From assembly GCA_019415525.1 (NCBI GenBank), contig DXZA01000092.1, positions 1 to 29,186 on the forward strand: 29,186 nucleotides of DNA, given 5' to 3'. The position numbers and the translations under genes are program-made. Origin of the DNA: Tyzzerella sp. GTDB taxonomy: Bacteria > Bacillota > Clostridia > Lachnospirales > Anaerotignaceae. The number at the start of each line of letters is the position of its first letter. The first letter of the stretch is position 1. Under the pieces are notes generated by a model. It was not told the origin of the DNA. It saw only the letters and a list, made by a program, of their open reading frames with translations, and searched no databases. Shown here piece by piece: positions 1-6,821 of the stretch.

Positions 1-280
1 CTCTGTAAGTTTTTATTAGAAGTTTCTCATCTGTTTTTAAACTATCTTCATTTTTCTGTGAAATTTCTGGTTCTTTTAAATTACACTCCTCTTTTCCTAA
101 TAATAAATAATCTATTGACACATCTAAATGAGTTGATATTTTTATTAGTATATCGCCTTTAGGCAATATTCCTTTTTTCCAATTACCAAGAGAACCAGTA
201 CTTACATTTATATCCTTTAGTAGTTGGGTTGGATTAGTATCCTTTAGTTCGCAAATTTTTTTTAAACGATTATAAAACAT
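1..280 (-). CDS. Phage repressor, Cro/CI (XRE) type, partial
   Basis: Reading leftward from an ATG at 280-278, the frame stays open to the window edge (93 codons), so the 3' end is missing. An AGGTGG ribosome binding site lies just upstream of the start. The protein begins MFYNRLKKICELKD and has an XRE helix-turn-helix over about residues 5-60, ending in ISTHLDVSIDYLLLGKE, a hallmark of small CI-like repressors. The visible remainder is a charged linker. It is divergent from the early operon and separated from it by palindromic operators, exactly where Mu carries its c repressor. Likely role: keep the early transposition operon silent in the lysogen and regulate itself. The family call is secure; the C-terminal domain, which decides how induction works, is outside the window. 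Confidence 0.85.
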   Translation of the reverse strand, partial: MFYNRLKKICELKDTNPTQLLKDINVSTGSLGNWKKGILPKGDILIKISTHLDVSIDYLLLGKEECNLKEPEISQKNEDSLKTDEKLLIKTYR

Positions 281-325
281 TTTTAAGACCACCTTTATTT
301 TAATGAGTTTTATATTAAATTTTTA

Positions 326-354
326 TTGACTAACTCATTATAATGAGTTAATAT
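326..354 (+). promoter_or_regulatory. Candidate early promoter, rightward
   Basis: TTGACT (326-331) and TAATAT (349-354) are separated by 17 bp, close to the sigma-70/sigma-A consensus. The spacer contains the 20-bp palindrome, so a repressor bound there would block it. It would drive the antirepressor and transposase operon. Inferred from sequence only. Confidence 0.5.
331..350. promoter_or_regulatory. Operator palindrome TAACTCAT-TATA-ATGAGTTA
   Basis: A perfect 20-bp inverted repeat with 8-bp arms sits between the divergent repressor and early genes. A further half site (AATGAGTT) lies at 302-309. The symmetry, the position and the overlap with both putative promoters mark it as the likely binding site of the repressor or of the HTH domain of the antirepressor protein. 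Confidence 0.65.
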
Positions 355-364
355 ATATCTGTAA
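337..364 (-). promoter_or_regulatory. Candidate repressor promoter, leftward
   Basis: On the minus strand TTACAG (364-359) is followed 16 bp later by TATAAT (342-337), which lies inside the palindrome. It would express the repressor gene and be autoregulated by the same operator. The -35 match is modest. Confidence 0.4.
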
Positions 365-381
365 GTAAAATTTGTTACTTA
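362..381. promoter_or_regulatory. Second inverted repeat TAAGTAA-N6-TTACTTA
   Basis: Two 7-bp perfect arms (362-368 and 375-381) lie just downstream of the rightward promoter. The sequence differs from the 331-350 palindrome, so it could serve a different regulator, for example the HTH-containing antirepressor. The rest of 382-509 shows only the strong AGGAGG ribosome binding site of the next gene. Confidence 0.4.
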
Positions 382-509
382 AATCATATCAGAAAAAGCA
401 CATTTTTTACAGCCTATCTTTAATTGTAGCCACTTCTGCAAGTTCTTTTGCAATGCTACTAAAATAAAAAGCAAAAAATAATGAAGTAAGGAAAAGGAGG
501 TGTATATAA

Positions 510-1406
510 ATGAACAAACTGCAAGTGTTTAAGAATGAAAATCTTGGAGAAATAAGAACAATAATTATCAATGATGAAGTTTGGTTTGTTGGCAAGGATA
601 TTGCGAGAGTACTTGGATACAGTAATACTAGAGATGCTTTAAGTAAGAGAGTAGATGAAGAGGATAAAAATACCGTAGCGATTCGCGACGGTATTCAAGG
701 GAATCCTAATATGATAATTATCAACGAAAGTGGATTGTATTCTTTAATACTCTCAAGCAAATTGCCGAGAGCTAAAGAATTTAAGCGTTGGGTTACAAGT
801 GGAATATTACCGCAAATACGAAAAAACGGATATTATAGCTCAAGTCCTGAAGATTTTTTGAAGCAAGCTATTTTGGAAATTGTTAAACAAATTGTTCCGG
901 AAATTATCAATGCTACAAAGAGTACATACAAAAACTATATGGTTATTGAAGATGATTACGAACATTTTAATCTAAATAAAAATAAGATTGAATACTTTCC
1001 AAATGAAATTAGAGAAAACATTGATGAAATGCTTTTAAATATGCAGGAGTGCCAAAAAATGAATTTTAGTCTAATAGCGAGATATTGTTCCGCTAATGGT
1101 TACTGTGTTTCATCTCCTACAGTTAAGAAGTATTTTGAAAGAAATTTTGAAGAAACAGAAACTGGAGTTGATATTATGGAAAGAAGGTTAAATAAAAAAT
1201 ATAACCTTACACCTTTTGGAAAAAAGGTTAAAAAGAAGTTATTGGATAAAAATATGACTATTACTGAATTAAGTGAGGCAATAGGATATAAAAGACCAAT
1301 GATAAGCAGAGTTCTTTATGGAGATGTTAAAAGCGAACCTTGCAAAAAAGCAATAGAGAATTACTTGGAATTATATGATACAAGAAAAAAAGTCTCAGGT
1401 GAATAA
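510..1406 (+). CDS. BRO-N antirepressor fused to an XRE-like HTH
   Basis: A 298-residue protein behind AAGGAGGTG. Residues 1-108 form a BRO-N/antirepressor domain (EVWFVGKDIARVLGYSN, then NESGLYSLILSSKLPRAKEF and the RWV...ILPQIRKNGYY ending). Residues 165-212 look like a second helical DNA-binding segment (FSLIARYCSANGYCVSSPTV). Residues 233-288 resemble small XRE regulators (LTPFGKKVKKKLLDKNMTIT, followed by a typical helix-turn-helix). It is the first gene rightward from the control region, where Mu has ner. Known BRO-N proteins bind DNA or counteract repressors. I infer that this protein both antagonises the repressor and acts as a Ner-like DNA-binding regulator. The BRO-N assignment is strong; the target is unknown. 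Confidence 0.8.
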   Translation: MNKLQVFKNENLGEIRTIIINDEVWFVGKDIARVLGYSNTRDALSKRVDEEDKNTVAIRDGIQGNPNMIIINESGLYSLILSSKLPRAKEFKRWVTSGILPQIRKNGYYSSSPEDFLKQAILEIVKQIVPEIINATKSTYKNYMVIEDDYEHFNLNKNKIEYFPNEIRENIDEMLLNMQECQKMNFSLIARYCSANGYCVSSPTVKKYFERNFEETETGVDIMERRLNKKYNLTPFGKKVKKKLLDKNMTITELSEAIGYKRPMISRVLYGDVKSEPCKKAIENYLELYDTRKKVSGE

Positions 1407-1413
1407 TAAAAAA

Positions 1414-1445
1414 GCCTGCACCGGAGCAGAACTCCAAGTGCAAGC
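1414..1445 (+). promoter_or_regulatory. Conserved-looking RNA hairpin after the antirepressor
   Basis: The transcript can fold as TGCAC/GTGCA (1417-1421 with 1438-1442) above an outer GC/GC pair and below a GGAG/CTCC inner stem (1423-1426 with 1432-1435) closed by CAGAA. It begins a few bases after the stop codon and has no T-run after it, so it is not a standard intrinsic terminator. Similar GC-rich hairpins following antirepressor-type genes are, from memory, common in clostridial prophages. It may be a protein-binding RNA element, an mRNA end or a processing site. Confidence 0.45.
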
Positions 1446-1499
1446 CAAGAACACAGATTTATTATATCACGAGACTGTAAAATTTGAAAGAGGGATTTT

Positions 1500-1697
1500 A
1501 TGAAAGGTTTGAAAGAGGAAATTAAATATTCCTTTATAAAAGTCAGTCTTCAATATGGTAATGCAAGTCTTAAAGCTCAAGTATTGGGATTGATACAAAA
1601 GGTTTTATCAGATGACAGTATAAGTCCTCTTATAAAATTACAGTTTATAAATATTATTATAAATACTTTAGAAGAAGTTATTAATTATGAGTGGTAA
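1500..1697 (+). CDS. Small hypothetical early protein
   Basis: A 65-residue protein with an AGAGGG ribosome binding site, starting about 55 bases after the hairpin. It is predicted to be largely helical, with alternating hydrophobic residues (LKAQVLGLIQKVL and IKLQFINIIINTLEEVI) and no cysteines or recognisable motif. The next start codon overlaps its end, so it belongs to the same transcription unit. I do not recognise a family. A small helical dimeric regulator or host-interaction protein would fit, but this is only a guess. Confidence 0.6.
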   Translation: MKGLKEEIKYSFIKVSLQYGNASLKAQVLGLIQKVLSDDSISPLIKLQFINIIINTLEEVINYEW

Positions 1698-1707
1698 GGT
1701 GAATTTT

Positions 1708-1869
1708 ATGAAAATATATAGATTTAAGTCTAAAAATTTAGTAAGAGAACTTTCAAATGTTAGTTTAGAAAAAATAGTTTGTTTTTACAATAAAGGATTT
1801 TTTAAAGAAGGTCTTGTTTGTGAAAGCGGTAAGGCAGTGGGAGTGTATAACAGGGGTGAGTTTATATGA
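1708..1869 (+). CDS. Small hypothetical early protein
   Basis: A 53-residue product (MKIYRFKSKNLVREL...). The longer reading from 1687 would overlap the preceding gene, whereas the ATG at 1708 has GGTG at a good distance, so I choose 1708. Its stop overlaps the ATG of the next gene by four bases, showing translational coupling. It has a basic N-terminus and a beta-rich C-terminal half (GLVCESGKAVGVYNRGEF). No family recognised. Confidence 0.55.
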   Translation: MKIYRFKSKNLVRELSNVSLEKIVCFYNKGFFKEGLVCESGKAVGVYNRGEFI

Positions 1870-2252
1870 TAAAAGAAGAATGGAACTTGGTTGAGAGAAA
1901 ACTTAGAGAAACTTATACTCCTGTTAATTTAAAAATAGACAACTTTAAAGTAACATTGGTTCTTGAGAGAACCGGTGTATATAAAAATGCAATAATTGTA
2001 TATATAAATGGAAAAATAAAGGGCGAATGGTTTCTTAATGATTGTGAAGAGCGAAGAAGATTTTATCCAAGGAAAAAGAAAAGTTTGTTAAGTTCAAAAG
2101 CTAAACAAAAATTGTTTAAAGGTTTAACTAAAAAGCAAAAAGATGAACTTGAGGCAGAATACACATATTATACATATGGTATGTATTGGACATCTTTTAA
2201 TTCTTTAAAAAGACATTTTGAAAGTAACAATACAAGCATAGAGTTAATTTAA
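1866..2252 (+). CDS. Conserved hypothetical phage protein
   Basis: 128 residues, starting inside the end of the previous gene. The N-terminal two thirds look like an alpha/beta fold with KVTLVLERTGVYKNAIIVYI; the middle is very basic (RRRFYPRKKKSLLSSKAKQK), followed by an aromatic segment (YTYYTYGMYWTSF). The basic patch suggests nucleic-acid contact. Proteins of this look occur in clostridial phages, but I cannot name a domain. Its position directly ahead of the transposase gene suggests an early accessory role. Confidence 0.6.
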   Translation: MIKEEWNLVERKLRETYTPVNLKIDNFKVTLVLERTGVYKNAIIVYINGKIKGEWFLNDCEERRRFYPRKKKSLLSSKAKQKLFKGLTKKQKDELEAEYTYYTYGMYWTSFNSLKRHFESNNTSIELI

Positions 2253-2286
2253 GCATTTACTAAAAAATTAAATATAAGGAGGTGGT

Positions 2287-4242
2287 ATGGTGGAAGAAAT
2301 ATATTTAACTGTAAAAGAAATGGCGAAACTTAAAGGTTGCAGTGAAAGACATATAAGATTACTTATTGAAGAAAATATTATATGTGCTAAAAAAATAGAG
2401 GTAAAACAGAGAGGTCCAGGCAGAGGTGGTATACAATATCGTATCCCTTTATCAAGTATTGAAAAGAAACTTCAATCAAAGTTTAAACGACATTTAAAAG
2501 TTTTTCAACAGGAACAAGAAAAAACTGATATAGATACTGAAACTGTAATAGATAACTATACAGGTGATGAAATAGAACAGGTTGCAAGATGGAAGAAAAT
2601 ACTTTTTGATTGGCAAAAATACAGAAATAGTAGCTGTAAATCAAAAGCTGAAGCTGATACTGAGTTTGTTGATATTATAAATGTTCAAAATCCAAATTTA
2701 AACTTAAGTCTTAGAAGTCTTTATCGAAAATGGAAAGAGTACAACAAAATAGGTGATATAGCTTTAGTAGACAGAAGGGGAAAACATACAGGTCATCAGA
2801 AGAAACTTTCTAATGAAGTATGGGATGTTTTTGAATACTATTATCTTGATGATAGCAGAAAGTCTATATCATTATGTATAAAACTTACGGAAATGAACTT
2901 TGAACTTCAAGGAAGGAATGATATTTTACCTTTACCGTCAAGAAGTACTTTTGAAAGAGGAGTTAAAGCTATACCAATACCATATTTAAAATATTTTAGA
3001 GAAAATGAGAAGACATTTATAGGAGAGTGTGCTCCATATATAAAACGTATGTATGATGACCTGCAAGCTAACGATATATGGGTAGCTGACAACCATACAT
3101 TTGATGTTATGGTAGAAAAAAACAGTCAACCTGTAAGAGTATATCTTACAGCATTTATGGACGTAAGAAGCAGAAAAATAACAGGTTGGTGTATAACAGA
3201 TGCTCCTTCATCAGACGCAACAATATATGCACTCAAAAAAGGTTGTGAATATAACGGAGTACCAAAAATGCTTTATACAGATAACGGACGAGAGTTTTTA
3301 TTCCATGATTTAGGTGGAAACGGTTTTAGGAAAAGACGTAAAAATGAAGAGCTTAAACTTCCGTCAATACTTGATGATTTAGGTATTGAGTTTACAACAG
3401 CACTTCCAAGAAATGCAAGAGCAAAAGGCATAGAAAGAGCATTCTGTACAGTTAAAAATACTTTAAGCAAATTATATGATGGCTATACCGGAGGAACAAT
3501 ACTTGAAAGACCAGACAGTTTAAAAGAATTGGTTAAATACCCAAATAGTTTAGTAAATATAGAAGAATTTAAAAAACAAGTTGATACATATATTTTGGGG
3601 TGGTATAACAAACAGTCGCATTCAGGAGAAGGAATGTATGGTAAAACTCCAGATGAAATATTTAATAATACACTTATAGAAAGAAGAGTTATACCACCTG
3701 AAAAACTAAATCTTATGTTTATGCGTTATGCAAAAGGAAATAAAGGAACATTAAAAGTAGGTAAAAATGGTGTTACTTTAAGATTTTATGGTCAAGAGCT
3801 TCAATATTGGAATGCAGAACTTTGGGAAATGTATTTTGGTAGAGAAGTTTATGTAAGGTATAGTCCTGATGATTTATCAGCAGTTAGAGTTTATGATGAA
3901 AAAATGTCTTTTATATGTGTAGCAGAGCTTAAAGACACATTAAGCTACAAGGCTTCTAAAGAAGAAATACGAAAGAACCAAGCTGAAAACAGAAAAGCAG
4001 TAAGAGCAGTAAAAGCATATAAACGCAATAAAGGTATTGAGGCTGAAAACGAACTTAAACTCATACTTGATAAGGCTTCTGAAAATATGCTTGATATAGA
4101 TAGACCTAATCCTAAAATAATAACACCTTTAGTTACTGCTGAAAAAGAAGTACTTAAAAAGGTATCAGGCGATGATGATATAGTTATAGATTGGTCACTA
4201 GCGGTTGAAAGGCTCAGAAGAGCTAAGGAGGAAGAATTATGA
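2287..4242 (+). CDS. MuA-like DDE transposase
   Basis: 651 residues, close to MuA in size, with AGGAGGTGG upstream of the ATG. Residues 1-65 are a helix-turn-helix DNA-binding domain (LTVKEMAKLKGCSERHIRLL). The RNase H-like core (about 255-400) carries the catalytic triad D268 (WVADNH), D332 (YTDNG) and E383 (GIERAF), nearly at the MuA spacing of D269/D336/E392. A Mu-type C-terminal beta-barrel follows (about 455-560), then a basic helical tail (about 570-630) like the MuA region that binds DNA and MuB. It would bind phage ends and catalyse strand transfer for integration and replicative transposition. The product is coupled to the next gene by an ATGA overlap. End-binding sites lie outside the window. 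Confidence 0.95.
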   Translation: MVEEIYLTVKEMAKLKGCSERHIRLLIEENIICAKKIEVKQRGPGRGGIQYRIPLSSIEKKLQSKFKRHLKVFQQEQEKTDIDTETVIDNYTGDEIEQVARWKKILFDWQKYRNSSCKSKAEADTEFVDIINVQNPNLNLSLRSLYRKWKEYNKIGDIALVDRRGKHTGHQKKLSNEVWDVFEYYYLDDSRKSISLCIKLTEMNFELQGRNDILPLPSRSTFERGVKAIPIPYLKYFRENEKTFIGECAPYIKRMYDDLQANDIWVADNHTFDVMVEKNSQPVRVYLTAFMDVRSRKITGWCITDAPSSDATIYALKKGCEYNGVPKMLYTDNGREFLFHDLGGNGFRKRRKNEELKLPSILDDLGIEFTTALPRNARAKGIERAFCTVKNTLSKLYDGYTGGTILERPDSLKELVKYPNSLVNIEEFKKQVDTYILGWYNKQSHSGEGMYGKTPDEIFNNTLIERRVIPPEKLNLMFMRYAKGNKGTLKVGKNGVTLRFYGQELQYWNAELWEMYFGREVYVRYSPDDLSAVRVYDEKMSFICVAELKDTLSYKASKEEIRKNQAENRKAVRAVKAYKRNKGIEAENELKLILDKASENMLDIDRPNPKIITPLVTAEKEVLKKVSGDDDIVIDWSLAVERLRRAKEEEL

Positions 4243-5135
4243 TAACTGAAGAGAAAGCAAGAGACTTGATTAAAGAATACAAAGAAACTTTTGGAAAAAC
4301 ACAATCTCAAATAGCTAAGGAGATGGGTATATCAGATGGTCAGTTAAGCTCATTTTTAAGCGGTACATATAAAGCACCACATACAATAATACCTAAAGTT
4401 GAACAGCTTGTAAGCATTCGAGAGCAAAAAGAAACTGCTCCAAGAGCTCCCGGATTTAAACCTACAACAGTAAGTAATATTGTTATGAATCTTATAGCAT
4501 ATTGCCATGTACAAGGAAAAATAGGTGTAGTTTATGGTGATGCCGGAATTGGAAAAACTATGGGAATAAAAGAGTATCATAAACAAAATCCTGATACCTC
4601 AATAGTAATTACCATAAGCCCTTGTTTTGCCACAATGACAGGAGTTAATGAACTTATAGCTGAAGAACTTAAAATAAGAGAAAAGGTATCAAGAAAGATA
4701 TTTGCTGAATCTATACGAAAACTTAAAGGCAGCAATAAGGTTATTATAATAGATGAGGCACAACATCTTACAGTAAGGGTTATAAATCATTTAAGATGTT
4801 TAGCTGATGAAAGCGGAGTAGGGATAGCATTTATTGGTAATGAAGAAATATATCTCAAAATGAAAGGTGCAGGACAAGCTTCATATGCACAGCTTTATAG
4901 TAGAATAGCTGATAACAAACATGTATTAACCAGCAATATAACAAGAGATGATATAAGAATACTTTTTGAAGACTCATATATATCAGATGATGCAGTAGAA
5001 GTGCTTTATAAAATAGCACGAACCAATTATGGAATTAGAGGTGCAGTAAATGTATTTGTAAATACAGTAGCAGCACTTGGAGAAGTATCTGCAAGAGGTA
5101 TTGCTAAAATGGCAAGAGAAATGAATATAGTTTAA
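4239..5135 (+). CDS. MuB-like AAA+ transposition target protein
   Basis: 298 residues, starting in the ATGA overlap with the transposase. Residues 1-60 form an XRE-like helix-turn-helix (KTQSQIAKEMGISDGQLSSF), as in MuB. The ATPase core has Walker A GDAGIGKT (100-107) and Walker B VIIIDEAQH (168-176). A C-terminal helical region (about 240-298, NYGIRGAVNVFVNTVAALG) matches the MuB C-terminal domain. MuB polymerises on target DNA with ATP, brings it to the transposase and contributes to target immunity. Gene order A then B is the standard Mu arrangement. Confidence 0.93.
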   Translation: MITEEKARDLIKEYKETFGKTQSQIAKEMGISDGQLSSFLSGTYKAPHTIIPKVEQLVSIREQKETAPRAPGFKPTTVSNIVMNLIAYCHVQGKIGVVYGDAGIGKTMGIKEYHKQNPDTSIVITISPCFATMTGVNELIAEELKIREKVSRKIFAESIRKLKGSNKVIIIDEAQHLTVRVINHLRCLADESGVGIAFIGNEEIYLKMKGAGQASYAQLYSRIADNKHVLTSNITRDDIRILFEDSYISDDAVEVLYKIARTNYGIRGAVNVFVNTVAALGEVSARGIAKMAREMNIV

Positions 5136-5168
5136 ATAAATTATAAATAAGAAAGGTAGGTCAAAATA

Positions 5169-5399
5169 ATGATAAATTTTAAAATAGAAGAAGGAAAAAT
5201 TGAATTATCAGCAGATGGCGGAGTTAAATTAATTATGCTTGAAAGTTTAGTTTTGATACAAGAGATTAAAAAGTACATTGAAAAAGAAGCCACTGTAAAA
5301 GATATTGAATTAATACAAAGGGATTATTTATTAGGAATGTTATCTATATTTAATGGCTCTTTTGAAGAGTTTATCAAAAAGACTAATAAGGAGGACTAA
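5169..5399 (+). CDS. Early small paralogue 1 of 3
   Basis: 76 residues. It shares an architecture with the next two genes: a short beta-like N-terminus with ADGGV, a hydrophobic helix LESLVLIQEIKKYI, a charged stretch, then GMLSIFNGSFEEFIKK. The three genes are adjacent and in the same direction, so they are likely tandem duplications. Function unknown. Small, fast-diverging duplicated early proteins often meet host targets (defence inhibition, takeover), but nothing here proves that. Confidence 0.65.
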   Translation: MINFKIEEGKIELSADGGVKLIMLESLVLIQEIKKYIEKEATVKDIELIQRDYLLGMLSIFNGSFEEFIKKTNKED

Positions 5400-5401
5400 T
5401 A

Positions 5402-5653
5402 ATGATTAAATTTAAGACTGGAAACAAAGAGTTTCAGTTATTAGCTGATGGACGAGTAATTATACTCATAATGGAAAATTTAATACTAATCAAAAGTATA
5501 AAAAAGACTTTTAAATCTAGAAGTAAAAAAATTCGTTTAGAAGCTCTAAAAGATATTTATCAGGCTGGTGTAAAATCTATTTTCGATGATACATTTGATA
5601 TATTTATTAGAAGCATATCAGATAAAACAATTATAGAACGTTTATATAAATAA
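5402..5653 (+). CDS. Early small paralogue 2 of 3
   Basis: 83 residues, with AAGGAGG upstream and only two bases after the previous stop. It aligns end to end with paralogue 1: FQLLADGRVIILIMENL for the N-terminus, LILIKSIKKTF for the helix, and GVKSIFDDTFDIFIRS for the C-terminal motif. More basic than its neighbours. An inverted repeat follows its stop codon. Confidence 0.65.
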   Translation: MIKFKTGNKEFQLLADGRVIILIMENLILIKSIKKTFKSRSKKIRLEALKDIYQAGVKSIFDDTFDIFIRSISDKTIIERLYK

Positions 5654-5661
5654 CCAAAACC

Positions 5662-5696
5662 ATATAATGCAGAGTATTTTGTTCTCTGCATTATAT
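5662..5696. repeat. 13-bp perfect inverted repeat
   Basis: ATATAATGCAGAG (5662-5674) and CTCTGCATTATAT (5684-5696) are exact reverse complements around a 9-base loop. It follows the stop of paralogue 2. The downstream tract (ATAGATATATTTT) is only weakly U-rich, so it may be a weak terminator, an mRNA-stabilising or processing hairpin, or an operator. The gene after it restarts with its own AAGGAG site. Confidence 0.5.
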
Positions 5697-5725
5697 ATAG
5701 ATATATTTTAATAAGGAGTCTATTT

Positions 5726-6022
5726 ATGATTGGGTATGAAGCAAATGAAGGCGAAGCCACTACAAAGATTAATGGAAAAATATCAAAAATTATTATTGGA
5801 ACTTTAGTTCTTGTGAATGAATTGAAAAAAGCATTTGAAAAAAGATTTAATAAAGATGAATTAAAACAATTAGAAAAGATATATTTGGAAGGCATAGAAG
5901 CTATTTTTGAAAATAAATTTTATAGGTTTGCTTTAAAAACTGCTTTAAAAATTTTAAAAAACAGTAGCTTAACACTTAATATCAAAGCTAAAAGTGAGGA
6001 GAGAGGTCATGAGTATTTGTGA
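5726..6022 (+). CDS. Early small paralogue 3 of 3
   Basis: 98 residues, the most divergent copy: KINGKISKIIIGTLVLV, then NELKKAFEKRF and GIEAIFENKFYRFALKT line up with the other two. It has an extra basic C-terminal tail of about 25 residues that overlaps the start of the next gene. Separated from paralogue 2 by the inverted repeat. Function unknown. Confidence 0.62.
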   Translation: MIGYEANEGEATTKINGKISKIIIGTLVLVNELKKAFEKRFNKDELKQLEKIYLEGIEAIFENKFYRFALKTALKILKNSSLTLNIKAKSEERGHEYL

Positions 6023-6260
6023 GAGCTGTAATTCTTTTTATAGAGATGCACAGTATGTATATAACGGTCATAAACTTTGTGAGGAGTGTCTTCTTAATAA
6101 CATTGAGTGCGATAGAGATGCTCACGACTGGAGTTTTACAAGTTGTAGAGAATTCTTTTGGGACGGAGAAAAAATAGGTGATGATACTTGCTATGAAGAA
6201 GTTATAGATTTTCTCAAACATAAGGTATCCGGTATTGAAGTTTTGGAAGGGGATAGTTAA
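6009..6260 (+). CDS. Small two-CxxC putative zinc-binding protein
   Basis: 83 residues. The ATG at 6009 is preferred over an upstream GTG (5994) because AGGAGAGAGG lies right before it. Cys4-x2-Cys7 and Cys24-x2-Cys27 form a treble-clef or LIM-like zinc site (CESCNSFYRDAQYVYNGHKL, then CEEC). The remainder is acidic with a second pair of scattered cysteines. Such proteins are frequent in phage early regions and may bind DNA or a host protein. The exact role is not known. Confidence 0.6.
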   Translation: MSICESCNSFYRDAQYVYNGHKLCEECLLNNIECDRDAHDWSFTSCREFFWDGEKIGDDTCYEEVIDFLKHKVSGIEVLEGDS

Positions 6261-6262
6261 TT

Positions 6263-6415
6263 ATGATGGGAAAAAAGCCAACTCGCCGACAAGCTAAATT
6301 CATAAAAGATAAAAATCTCAATTATGATAACTGGCTTGTATGCAAAGATACAACTGAGATTATGGTTATAAAACATAAATATTCAGGAAAAGAAAGAATT
6401 ATAAGAAAAAGGTGA
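6263..6415 (+). CDS. Small DUF6906-like phage protein
   Basis: A 50-residue gene with GGAAGGGGA nine bases before the first of two tandem ATGs. Its sequence begins MMGKKPTRRQAKFIKDKN and continues YDNWLVCKDTTEIMVIKHK, then a basic end. The pattern GKKPTRRQ...L..DNWLV.KDT....V..H...G is a widespread tiny family in Bacillota phages that I recall as DUF6906. Function unknown; the compact basic form suggests nucleic-acid binding. Confidence 0.65.
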   Translation: MMGKKPTRRQAKFIKDKNLNYDNWLVCKDTTEIMVIKHKYSGKERIIRKR

Positions 6416-6419
6416 TTAA

Positions 6420-6821
6420 ATGGAAGGTTTAGAAGTATTTTCAGCTGAAGAACTAAAAGTGATACAAGAGTTTTTTAATGTTTTAGCAAAAAGAACACGC
6501 AAAACTCAGAAAATTTCAAAGAAAAGAAAAATAACCATAATAGAAAGCTGGAAGAAATACGACCCAAAAGCTGTTATATCAGCATTAAAAGTATACATAT
6601 CTATGAAGGCGACTTCTACTCAAAATGAAAAATATGTATTAGGTATTATACGTAATAAACATAAAGAATTAGGAGGTATAGCTTATGACAGAAATTCAAG
6701 AAGTGATGAACAGAGCAAAACAGGCAGCCAAGAAAAGACAGGAGATATTGATGAAGGAACAAGACTCAGACAGCTTGTTAATGGAAGAAGCTTTAAGAAA
6801 GAACAATATTGCGAATTCTAA
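6420..6821 (+). CDS. DnaD-like replication accessory protein
   Basis: 133 residues if read to its stop. Residues about 35-90 (KKYDPKAVISALKVYISMKA, then NEKYVLGIIRNK) resemble the C-terminal helix bundle of DnaD/DnaB-type proteins, which bind DNA and help load the replicative helicase. It precedes a DnaC-like gene, the usual pairing in Bacillota phages. The last 45 residues are encoded in a 137-base overlap with the next gene and are hydrophilic and low in hydrophobic residues, so this tail may carry little function. The fold call is tentative. Confidence 0.55.
   Translation: MEGLEVFSAEELKVIQEFFNVLAKRTRKTQKISKKRKITIIESWKKYDPKAVISALKVYISMKATSTQNEKYVLGIIRNKHKELGGIAYDRNSRSDEQSKTGSQEKTGDIDEGTRLRQLVNGRSFKKEQYCEF

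Noticed and set aside
407..595. Leftward 62-residue open frame over the early control region
   Set aside because: Overlaps the start of the antirepressor gene, no ribosome binding site, hydrophobic low-complexity product typical of the reverse reading of AT-rich DNA.
3945..4310. Leftward 121-residue open frame at the end of the transposase gene
   Set aside because: Serine/phenylalanine-rich shadow of a well-supported coding region on the other strand.
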